Part shown: one piece after another, positions 6,952-13,343 of the stretch | Numbering within the stretch: the first letter of the stretch is position 1 | Layout: each line of letters opens with the position of its first letter | Source of the DNA: Paludibacter sp. | Lineage (GTDB): Bacteria; Bacteroidota; Bacteroidia; Bacteroidales; Paludibacteraceae | DNA length: 13,343 nt | Direction: 5' to 3' | NCBI GenBank assembly: GCA_028748945.1 | Contig: JAQTOL010000037.1 | Coordinates: 1 to 13,343, forward strand | Notes under the pieces: model-generated | Database searches by the model: none | Told to the model about the DNA's origin: nothing | The model's input: the letters and a program-made list of their open reading frames with translations, nothing else | Made by a program: the position numbers and the translations under genes

Positions 6952-9750
6952 ATGAAACATATTTTACTTTTTTCATTATTTCTTTCATTGAGCATAGTTA
7001 CATTTGCTCAGCGTAGTGTACAGTCAACTGTTTATGACTCTAAAAACGGTCTTCCGATTGAAATGGCAAATGTTCGTTTGTTACATTTACCCGATTCAAC
7101 TTTTGTAACCGGTTGCCAAACCGATTCAAAGGGGGATTTTATGATGTCCAAAATTAAACCCGGAAACTACATACTGGTTATCAGTTCAATTGGATATATA
7201 AATTACAAACAAAATATTAGTGTACTCAATAAAGATGTGATACTGAAGGGAGTTCAGTTACAAGAAAATGTACAATTATTGAAAGAAGTACAGGTAACAG
7301 GAAATGCGGCTCAAATGGTTGTAAAGGGTGACACGATGGAATATAATGCCACTGCATTTAAAACAGCAGAAAATGCCGTAGTGGAAGACTTATTGAAACG
7401 GTTGCCGGGAGTTGAGGTCAGCACGGATGGTAAGATTACCGTGAATGGTGAAGCAGTTACAAAAATACGTGTGAATGGCAAGAAGTTTTTTAACGACGAT
7501 GTGGAAATGGCAACGAAAAATATTCCGGCAGAATTAATTGACAAAATTCAGGTATTGGATCAAAAATCGGACATGGCACAGTTGACAGGTTTTGAAGATA
7601 ATGATACTGAACGGATTATTAATCTTACATTTAAACCAAACCGTAAAAAAGGAACATTTGGTAATGTTACCGGAGGTGCAGGAATGGATACTAATAAGGA
7701 ATTGCGGTATGATGGTAATTTGTTTTTAAACCTCATTGATGGAGAGGCTCAAACAACCATTACCGGTGGAGGAAACAATACGAATACTGCCCGAAGCAGC
7801 CGTGGACGAGGTGGTTGGGGAGGACGTGGAAACAGTGGCATTACAACCACTCAAAACGTTGGTGTAAATAACAATACGATTATTAACCCAAATTTAAAAG
7901 TAGGTGGTGACGGATCTTTAAATCACTCTTTCAATGATACACAAAGTACCAGCAATCAACAAACATACCTGATTGGATCAACCAATACAAACACTTCTAA
8001 AAGTGCTGCTACCGTAAACAATTATTCTGCAAATCTCCGTCTGGAAATGGAATGGAAAGTGGACAGTATGAATACAGTCATTTTTCAGCCGAACCTTAGT
8101 TACTCGAGTAGTTTTACAGATAGTAACAATGATTACTCCTATTCAACCGATTCCGTAAGAACCAGTTGGGGATCAACTAAAAATTACGGAAACGGAACAA
8201 GTATAAACGGAGGTCTTGGAATCATTTATAATCATAAATTTGCGTCAAAAAAAGGCAGAACATTTACAGCCAATTTTCAATCGGGAATTTCACGAAGTAA
8301 TAACGAAAGTTTTAATGAGTCGAAAAAATTCACTTCCATCAATGATTCCATAATGATAAATCAACGTACGACAAATGTCTCTGATAATAACAATTTCAGT
8401 TTACGTTTGGCTTTTGTTGAACCACTTTGGAACCTTAAAAACTTTTTGGAAACATCGGTTTATTTAAGCGAATCACATAGTACATCCGATAAGATTCAAT
8501 ATGACAGATTAAGGAATGATTCAATTAATTACGATTACAGTAATAATTTCGAAAATAATTTTTATCGTGAATCTTTAGAGTTCAATTATCGTTACATTGA
8601 CAATGGTTATAATCTTATGTTTGGGATGAAAGGAGAACCTTCCCAGAACTACAGTACACGTACTTATGCAGACGGAAATATTTTACCGATTACCAATGAA
8701 GTATTGAATTTTTCACCAACTGCCAGGTTACAATATAATTTTGGCAAGAAAAAATTTGCCCGTCTGGATTATCGGGGACAAACAGAACAACCAAGTATCA
8801 GCCAAATGCAACCTGTAAAAAACAATTCGAACCTGATGAATGAAACAGTTGGTAATCCCGATTTAAAACCGGCTTTTAATCAGAGTTTAAGGGTTATGTA
8901 CAGTGCTTTTAATGATCAGACCTTTTCATCGTTCAATACTTTTTTAAGGGCTGAATATACAAAAGATGATCTTGTAACAAACAGTCTTTACGATGTAACC
9001 GGAAAACAATACAGTCAAACTGTTAATGCTTCAAATATGCCCTATAGTGTAAATGGAAATGTTATGTTCAATACACCTTTAATTCAAAAATTATTGCATT
9101 TTAACACCAATACTTCCGCCGGATATGATATGCGGTATGGCTATTCAGCCAGAGGATTAACTACGGTCAATACTGACAGTATTATTCCATTGGGCGATTT
9201 AAGTAGTACAGGAAGGTATAATCTTGGGGAACAGATAGCATTAACTTTTACAGAAGATGCGATTGAAATCGGGGCCCGCGGGAGTATCCGTTATTCAAAC
9301 ACTAAAAACAATTTGAATCCAAAAATATCAGAGACTTATGATTGGTCCGGAGGTGGAAATATTATTTTGCACTTGCCTTACAGCATTAATATCGGAACAG
9401 ACCTTAATTATACCACTCAGCAAGGATATTCCACAAGTGCACAGAATCAATTGATTTGGAATGCATCTTTCGATAAAACATTATTTAAAAACAAAGGGGT
9501 TTTATCGTTAAAAGTAAATGATATATTGCGTCAGCAACTGAATATCAGACAATCGATAGGTGATAATTATATTCAATATAATACTTATAACACGCTTACT
9601 TCTTACTTTTTATTGAGCTTTACTTATAAAATTAATAAATTCTCAGGTTCCCAAAATAATCCTGCTGAGATGAACCGAATGAATCGTTTTGGCCCGGGAG
9701 GAGATCACCCTCGTGGTGATGGAGGCGGTGGTTTTAGAAGAGATCATTAA
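6952..9750 (+). CDS. Outer-membrane beta-barrel family protein, TonB-receptor-like, paralogue 1
   Basis: The 932-residue protein starts with a signal peptide (cleavage expected after about Ala19 or Gln20, in TFAQ). Residues 21-105 form a carboxypeptidase-regulatory-like beta-sandwich (PVYDSKNGLP-type start is seen here as STVYDSKNGLPIEMANVRL). Residues 113-230 resemble a TonB-receptor plug (VVEDLLKRLPGVEV, ITVNGEAVTKIRVNGKKFF, ERIINL). The rest, rich in alternating aromatic/polar stretches and Asn/Ser/Thr, fits the barrel of the outer-membrane beta-barrel family seen in Bacteroidetes. A Gly/Arg insert (RSSRGRGGWGGRG, about 281-293) follows the first barrel strands. The barrel appears to end at SFTYKINKF; a Gly/Asp/Arg-rich tail of about 27 residues follows (FGPGGDHPRGDGGGGF). 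The substrate is unknown, and no SusD-like partner is present. A perfect terminator follows. Confidence 0.88.
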   Translation: MKHILLFSLFLSLSIVTFAQRSVQSTVYDSKNGLPIEMANVRLLHLPDSTFVTGCQTDSKGDFMMSKIKPGNYILVISSIGYINYKQNISVLNKDVILKGVQLQENVQLLKEVQVTGNAAQMVVKGDTMEYNATAFKTAENAVVEDLLKRLPGVEVSTDGKITVNGEAVTKIRVNGKKFFNDDVEMATKNIPAELIDKIQVLDQKSDMAQLTGFEDNDTERIINLTFKPNRKKGTFGNVTGGAGMDTNKELRYDGNLFLNLIDGEAQTTITGGGNNTNTARSSRGRGGWGGRGNSGITTTQNVGVNNNTIINPNLKVGGDGSLNHSFNDTQSTSNQQTYLIGSTNTNTSKSAATVNNYSANLRLEMEWKVDSMNTVIFQPNLSYSSSFTDSNNDYSYSTDSVRTSWGSTKNYGNGTSINGGLGIIYNHKFASKKGRTFTANFQSGISRSNNESFNESKKFTSINDSIMINQRTTNVSDNNNFSLRLAFVEPLWNLKNFLETSVYLSESHSTSDKIQYDRLRNDSINYDYSNNFENNFYRESLEFNYRYIDNGYNLMFGMKGEPSQNYSTRTYADGNILPITNEVLNFSPTARLQYNFGKKKFARLDYRGQTEQPSISQMQPVKNNSNLMNETVGNPDLKPAFNQSLRVMYSAFNDQTFSSFNTFLRAEYTKDDLVTNSLYDVTGKQYSQTVNASNMPYSVNGNVMFNTPLIQKLLHFNTNTSAGYDMRYGYSARGLTTVNTDSIIPLGDLSSTGRYNLGEQIALTFTEDAIEIGARGSIRYSNTKNNLNPKISETYDWSGGGNIILHLPYSINIGTDLNYTTQQGYSTSAQNQLIWNASFDKTLFKNKGVLSLKVNDILRQQLNIRQSIGDNYIQYNTYNTLTSYFLLSFTYKINKFSGSQNNPAEMNRMNRFGPGGDHPRGDGGGGFRRDH

Positions 9751-9751
9751 A

Positions 9752-9799
9752 ACATAAAAAAGGAATTTGACTGATTAGGTCAAATTCCTTTTTTTATGT
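9752..9799 (+). terminator. Strong terminator between convergent genes, probably bidirectional
   Basis: AAAAAAGGAATTTGAC (9756-9771) pairs perfectly with GTCAAATTCCTTTTTT (9779-9794) around a 7-nt loop, and the palindrome extends through flanking ACAT/ATGT. Both strands read as hairpin with a T-rich 3' side, so it can end the outer-membrane protein gene (plus) and the small sensor-like gene (minus). Confidence 0.9.
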
Positions 9800-9816
9800 A
9801 TCACTATATTATATTA

Positions 9817-10350
9817 TTATCGGATATACTCTATAACTAACACGCCCATCTTATTGTTCAATCCCATTACAGGACTAATCACATTTAAAACAGAATCATT
9901 GCGATAGAATATAGGTTCATCTGTCATCAAAGCAACCTGATTAGTAAAGACCGTTCCTTCATCTTTTTTATCGGTTGAAAGAGACACTTTTTGAGTTGTA
10001 GCATCGACATATTCCACTTTAACCACACCCGGCTCCTTGATAAAATTCAGAAAAAACTGATTCACCTGTTCTTTATTCTCACGTGTCAATTCACTCCTGA
10101 TAGCCCATGAAAAAACCTTGGATGTCAAGACTAATTGCTTAGCTGCTAAGCTATCCATATTATTCTCATATGTAATTTTCATTTCAGCCGTTTGTTTCTC
10201 AAAGTGTTTTTCCATAAAATACATTTTGATGAAAGCCCACAGAAATACAACCACAAGGATAAATAAGAGTGAAAATATCATCTTGTGATTCATAACATAA
10301 GTAGCAATTTTACCCCTCTGTTTTTTTTGAATTTCGTTTTTCGTTTCCAT
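9817..10350 (-). CDS. Small single-TM protein with extracytoplasmic Cache-like domain, function unknown
   Basis: I do not recognise a named family. The 177-residue product has a basic cytoplasmic N-terminus of about 22 residues, one strong membrane segment at about 24-44, a charged helical stretch (about 46-75) and a C-terminal periplasmic domain of about 100 residues. The ending MGLNNKMGVLVIEYI and the earlier VEYVDATTQKVSLST and EGTVF segments resemble single Cache/PAS-like sensor domains, which end with a Pro-containing strand, a turn with Gly and a final strand. No kinase, methyl-accepting or cyclase output follows; the protein stops at the end of the sensor fold. It lies 36 bp after the DEAD-box helicase stop on the same strand, so it is probably in that operon. 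The Cache likeness is by eye and unproven. Confidence 0.8.
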   Translation of the reverse strand: METKNEIQKKQRGKIATYVMNHKMIFSLLFILVVVFLWAFIKMYFMEKHFEKQTAEMKITYENNMDSLAAKQLVLTSKVFSWAIRSELTRENKEQVNQFFLNFIKEPGVVKVEYVDATTQKVSLSTDKKDEGTVFTNQVALMTDEPIFYRNDSVLNVISPVMGLNNKMGVLVIEYIR

Positions 10351-10386
10351 AATACTATTTTTTGAGTTTAGAAAAATTGTAAATGA

Positions 10387-11721
10387 TTAATTCTTATATT
10401 TTTGTCCTCTTGTCTTTGGTTTTCCATATTTAATCTTCATGGATTCAGCACGACGAACTTTCATATTTACCTTTTTATTCTTATCTTTTTTCTCATGAAA
10501 AGCAGCTCCGCCTTCTTCCTTTTTAGGGATGGAAGTCAATACGTTTTTCATTTTCACCTTAGGTAATTCATCCTCTGTCAAAACCCCGGAGATTTCAACT
10601 TCTTCGGGCATTTTCACGATAGGAATTTTGCGGTTCATCAGTAATTCAATATTCGTTCTGTATGCTGCGTCCGACTTGGTAATAAACGTAATGGAAACAC
10701 CATTTTTATCCGCTCTACCAGTACGACCTATGCGATGCATATAGTTTTCTGCCACTTCCGGAACATCAAAATTGACAACGTGCGAGACATCCGAAATATC
10801 CAATCCACGTGCCACAATATCGGTGGCAATCAACATTCGATCATTCCCTTCCTTGAAATTCCGTAAGGCTTCAAATCGATTATTCTGGGATTTGTTTGAA
10901 TGAATCAGTCCTATCTGATCAATAAATTTAGGTGCTATTTCATCATATAATGCATCAGCCAGTTTCTTAGTGGAAGTAAAAACCAACACTTTAGAAAATT
11001 CAATATTATTTAGCATCAGATATTTAAGGAGACTTACTTTCGTGAAAAAGTTTGGAACCTTGAATCCGATTTGTTTAATATTTTCGAGTGGCGTACCGGT
11101 AGGGGCTGCTTCAATTTCAATAGGTTCAACAAAAAAATCGTGCACTAAATCCTTTAAATCTTCGGAGATTGTAGCCGAAAACATTAGATTTTGACGTTTT
11201 ACCGGTAAAAGGTCGATCACACGGATTAATTGTGGACGAAAACCAAGGTTCAGCATTTCATCCACTTCATCGATAATAAAACGTTTAACTGATTTTAATT
11301 TCAGGCTACCATTTAGCGTTAAATCCAATAAACGACCCGGAGTTGCAACCAACACATCAACTCCTGCCACCACTAATGGAGTTTGCCGTATCATATTAAC
11401 ACCTCCATACACTCCCACAACGCGTACATTCATATAAGTTGTGAGTTTCTCAACTTGCTCCACCACCTGCACTACAAGCTCACGCGTAGGAACAACAATT
11501 AAAATCTGAGGATGTTTCTCTTTTGTAAATTTCCATTGACGCAAACATGGCAACAAATAGGCTATCGTCTTTCCGGTTCCGGTTTGAGCTATTCCCACCA
11601 TATCGCGACCGGACATGATCACCGGAAAGGCTCTTTCCTGTATCGTAGTTGGCTGAGTCAATCCTAAGTCGTTCAACGCATTAATTAATGGAGTATTGAG
11701 ATTTAAATCGATAAAATTCAT
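10387..11721 (-). CDS. DEAD-box ATP-dependent RNA helicase
   Basis: This 444-residue protein should unwind or remodel RNA, in ribosome assembly or mRNA turnover. Motifs in order: Q motif (FIDLNLN to IQERAFP, about 3-33; Gln28), motif I AQTGTGKT (45-52), Ia PTREL (78-82), GG and TPGR (127-130), motif II DEVD (151-154) in place of DEAD, III SAT (182-184), IV VLVFTS (245-250), V ATDIVARGLD (299-308) and VI HRIGRTGR (329-336). All catalytic residues, including both Asp and Glu of motif II, are retained. After the second RecA domain there is a Lys-rich tail (about 400-444) of the kind that gives general RNA affinity. It is not clearly RhlE, CsdA or DbpA, so no symbol is given. It heads a likely operon with the small membrane protein downstream. 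Confidence 0.96.
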   Translation of the reverse strand: MNFIDLNLNTPLINALNDLGLTQPTTIQERAFPVIMSGRDMVGIAQTGTGKTIAYLLPCLRQWKFTKEKHPQILIVVPTRELVVQVVEQVEKLTTYMNVRVVGVYGGVNMIRQTPLVVAGVDVLVATPGRLLDLTLNGSLKLKSVKRFIIDEVDEMLNLGFRPQLIRVIDLLPVKRQNLMFSATISEDLKDLVHDFFVEPIEIEAAPTGTPLENIKQIGFKVPNFFTKVSLLKYLMLNNIEFSKVLVFTSTKKLADALYDEIAPKFIDQIGLIHSNKSQNNRFEALRNFKEGNDRMLIATDIVARGLDISDVSHVVNFDVPEVAENYMHRIGRTGRADKNGVSITFITKSDAAYRTNIELLMNRKIPIVKMPEEVEISGVLTEDELPKVKMKNVLTSIPKKEEGGAAFHEKKDKNKKVNMKVRRAESMKIKYGKPKTRGQKYKN

Positions 11722-11745
11722 TTATAGAGTGTTTATTTAGAACTA

Positions 11746-11753
11746 CAAAGATA
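11746..11753 (-). promoter_or_regulatory. -7 element of the DEAD-box helicase promoter
   Basis: TATCTTTG on the minus strand is a perfect TAnnTTTG. The -33 position has only AATG, a weak match. The predicted start near 11740 leaves a leader of about 18 nt before the ATG at 11721. Confidence 0.55.
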
Positions 11754-11868
11754 CGCTTAATCCATCAATAAACATTGAAATGATATTAAATTACGGTTCA
11801 ATTATCTAAAAAACAAATCATTAAACAATCCTATCGATAAACTCATAAGGTAGAAAAGTGAAGATAGT

Positions 11869-12036
11869 TATATTTATTATCCTCCCGGTTAAACCTTCAG
11901 GTTATTAATTTGTCAAATGAACATAAATTACTTCGATTTGATTACGCAGGTTTAGTTTTATCAAACTTGCGTTTTTTATTATTAGTAATCATAACCTTAT
12001 CAAATCAAATACTCAATTTATCGCCATACAAATCTC
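11869..12036 (+). promoter_or_regulatory. Leader of outer-membrane protein gene 2, conserved with the leader of gene 1
   Basis: This stretch repeats the layout upstream of the first paralogue: TTAAACCTT (11889-11897), TTAATTTGTCAAAT (11905-11918), a hairpin (11944-11972) and the T-run TTTTTTATTAT (11972-11982). The ATG at 12037 follows. Conserved blocks are separated by divergent sequence of nearly the same length. Possible -7 elements are TATATTTA (11869-11876) or TTAATTTG (11905-11912), each one mismatch from consensus; neither has a TTTG partner. A TTG-initiated frame across this region is interrupted in the other copy, so it is not likely to be coding. The segment 11754-11868 shows nothing recognisable. 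Confidence 0.5.
11944..11977 (+). terminator. Terminator-like hairpin in the leader of outer-membrane protein gene 2
   Basis: ACGCAGGTTT (11944-11953) pairs with AAACTTGCGT (11963-11972), one G-T wobble included, with a 9-nt loop, followed by six T (11972-11977). It sits about 60 nt before the ATG, as in the first paralogue. The stem is longer than in copy 1. Confidence 0.6.
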
Positions 12037-13343
12037 ATGAAACTGATTTTACTGTCATTAATCTTATTTCTTTCATTAAGTATATCGATGTTTGCTCAAC
12101 ATAGTATTCAGTCAACAGTCTTTGACTCTAAAAACGGGTTGCCAATTGAAATTGGAAATGTTCGTTTGCTACGTACTACCGATTCAACATTTGTTATCGG
12201 GGGGCAAACCGATGTGAGGGGCAATTTTCAGTTAAACAAAGTTTTACCTGGCAATTATACTTTAGTTATCAGTTTCTTGGGTTATTTAGATTATCGAAAA
12301 AACATTATCATGGATAATAGAGATTTGATTCTGAAAGATATCCAATTAAATGAGAATGCGCAAATGTTGGGTGAAGTAGAAGTAAATGGTACTCAAGCTC
12401 AAATGACTGTAAAAGGTGATACCCTTGAATATAATGCAACAGCCTTTAAGACTGCAGAAAATGCAGTAGTTGAAGATTTATTGAAACGTCTTCCGGGAGT
12501 TGAAGTTGGTTCCGATGGAAAAATCACAGTGAATGGAGAAGAAATTAAGAAAATACGGGTTGATGGCAAAAAGTTTTTTGGCGATGATGTAGAAATGGCT
12601 ACTAAAAATATTCCGGCTGAAATGATTGATAAAATTCAGGTGTTGGAACAAAAATCGGATATGGCCCTGCTCACAGGATTTGAAGATAATGATACAGAAA
12701 GGATTATTAATCTGACAACCAAACCCAACAGGAAACACGGAGTTTTTGGAAATATTAGCGGTGGAGCCGGAATGGATTTAAACAAAGATGTTCGCTATGA
12801 TGGAAATGCATTTATAAACATAATGAATAACGATGCACAAACTGCGATTACGGCTGGTGGAAATAACACCAATACTACCCGAAGCAGTCGTGGTAGAAAC
12901 GGAATGGGAAATCCTTCAGGCGGAATTACGACCACGCAAAATATAGGATTGAATAACAATACAACAGTGAATCCAAATTTAAAAATTGGTGGGGATGCAT
13001 CAATAAATCATTCAGCCAACGAATCAATTACCGAAAGTAATAAAGAAAGTTACCTTTCCGGAAATACTTATACCAATCATTCAAACAACATATCACACAA
13101 TGAAAATTATTCAACCAATTTGCGGATGGAGGTAGAATGGAAACCGGACACTTTAAATACGATCGTATTGCAACCAACAATTGGTTATAATCGTTCATTT
13201 TCAGACAGGAACAACAAATATTCATATCTTACAGGAGCTGATACAACCAGTATAGGGAAATCCAGCAATACGGGTGATGGAACGTCATTGAATGCAAATA
13301 TAAATATAATCTATAGTCATAAATTCAGTTCAAAAAGAGGAAG
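12037..13343 (+). CDS. Outer-membrane beta-barrel family protein, TonB-receptor-like, paralogue 2; truncated by right edge
   Basis: From the ATG at 12037 the frame is open to the window end (435 codons plus 2 bases, no stop), so the gene continues outside. It begins with a signal peptide MKLILLSLILFLSLSI ending in MFAQ, followed by QSTVFDSKNGLPIEIGNVRL, a carboxypeptidase-regulatory-like domain, a plug-like segment with VVEDLLKRLPGVEV and VDGKKFFGDDVEMATKNIP, then the start of the barrel. It is a close paralogue of the 932-residue protein at 6952-9750. By eye the plug region is almost identical, roughly nine residues in ten, while the signal peptide and barrel parts differ more. The Gly/Arg insert is reduced to RSSRGRNGMGNPSGG. 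The shared upstream region indicates duplication including the leader. The function and ligand are unknown. Confidence 0.88.
   Translation, partial: MKLILLSLILFLSLSISMFAQHSIQSTVFDSKNGLPIEIGNVRLLRTTDSTFVIGGQTDVRGNFQLNKVLPGNYTLVISFLGYLDYRKNIIMDNRDLILKDIQLNENAQMLGEVEVNGTQAQMTVKGDTLEYNATAFKTAENAVVEDLLKRLPGVEVGSDGKITVNGEEIKKIRVDGKKFFGDDVEMATKNIPAEMIDKIQVLEQKSDMALLTGFEDNDTERIINLTTKPNRKHGVFGNISGGAGMDLNKDVRYDGNAFINIMNNDAQTAITAGGNNTNTTRSSRGRNGMGNPSGGITTTQNIGLNNNTTVNPNLKIGGDASINHSANESITESNKESYLSGNTYTNHSNNISHNENYSTNLRMEVEWKPDTLNTIVLQPTIGYNRSFSDRNNKYSYLTGADTTSIGKSSNTGDGTSLNANINIIYSHKFSSKRG

Noticed and set aside
11910..12104. Plus-strand reading frame with a TTG-type start across the leader of the second outer-membrane gene
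   Set aside because: It overlaps the real ATG at 12037 in another frame, and the matching region upstream of the first paralogue has a stop early in the same alignment. The conserved signal is at the nucleotide level.
12478..12738. Minus-strand reading frame inside the second outer-membrane gene
   Set aside because: Shadow of the plus-strand frame, which shows signal peptide, plug and barrel homology to paralogue 1. The similar shadow at 7311-7544 is explained the same way.

Overview
The window looks like chromosome from a member of the Bacteroidetes, most likely order Bacteroidales. It is AT-rich and lacks Shine-Dalgarno sequences. Several genes are preceded by the Bacteroidetes -7 element TAnnTTTG. 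Protein families also fit: a histidine kinase with an HQLGTP H-box, a TonB-family protein with a Pro run and two large outer-membrane beta-barrel proteins with carboxypeptidase-regulatory-like N-termini. I cannot name the genus.

Left part (1-2520, minus strand): a two-TM orphan histidine kinase, then a DUF177/YceD protein and ribosomal protein L32 (rpmF) as a tight pair, then fabH running off the left edge. fabH appears broken by a one-base deletion at about 71-73; its sense resumes in the next frame. A hairpin plus T-run lies between rpmF and fabH. Divergent to this block is era (2730-3611, plus), the GTPase for 16S rRNA/30S maturation. DUF177 and era have near-identical -7 promoter elements.

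Middle part (3612-6373): an energy-transducer TonB-family gene (plus), a likely bidirectional terminator, then convergent rnz (tRNase Z) and lptB (ATPase of the LPS export ABC transporter) on the minus strand. lptB has a good Bacteroidetes promoter.

Right part (6374-13343): two paralogous outer-membrane beta-barrel proteins on the plus strand, the first complete (932 aa), the second cut by the right edge (435 codons visible, open throughout). Between them on the minus strand lie a DEAD-box RNA helicase (motif II is DEVD) and a small single-TM protein with an extracytoplasmic Cache-like domain. The paralogues share about 150 bp of upstream sequence that includes a terminator-like hairpin 65-70 nt before each ATG. 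This duplicated leader is the most interesting undescribed element in the window.

Functionally the window mixes ribosome/RNA maturation (rpmF, DUF177, era, rnz, DEAD-box helicase), lipid/envelope synthesis (fabH, lptB) and outer-membrane proteins. No mobile elements, CRISPR arrays, tRNAs or rRNAs were recognised.
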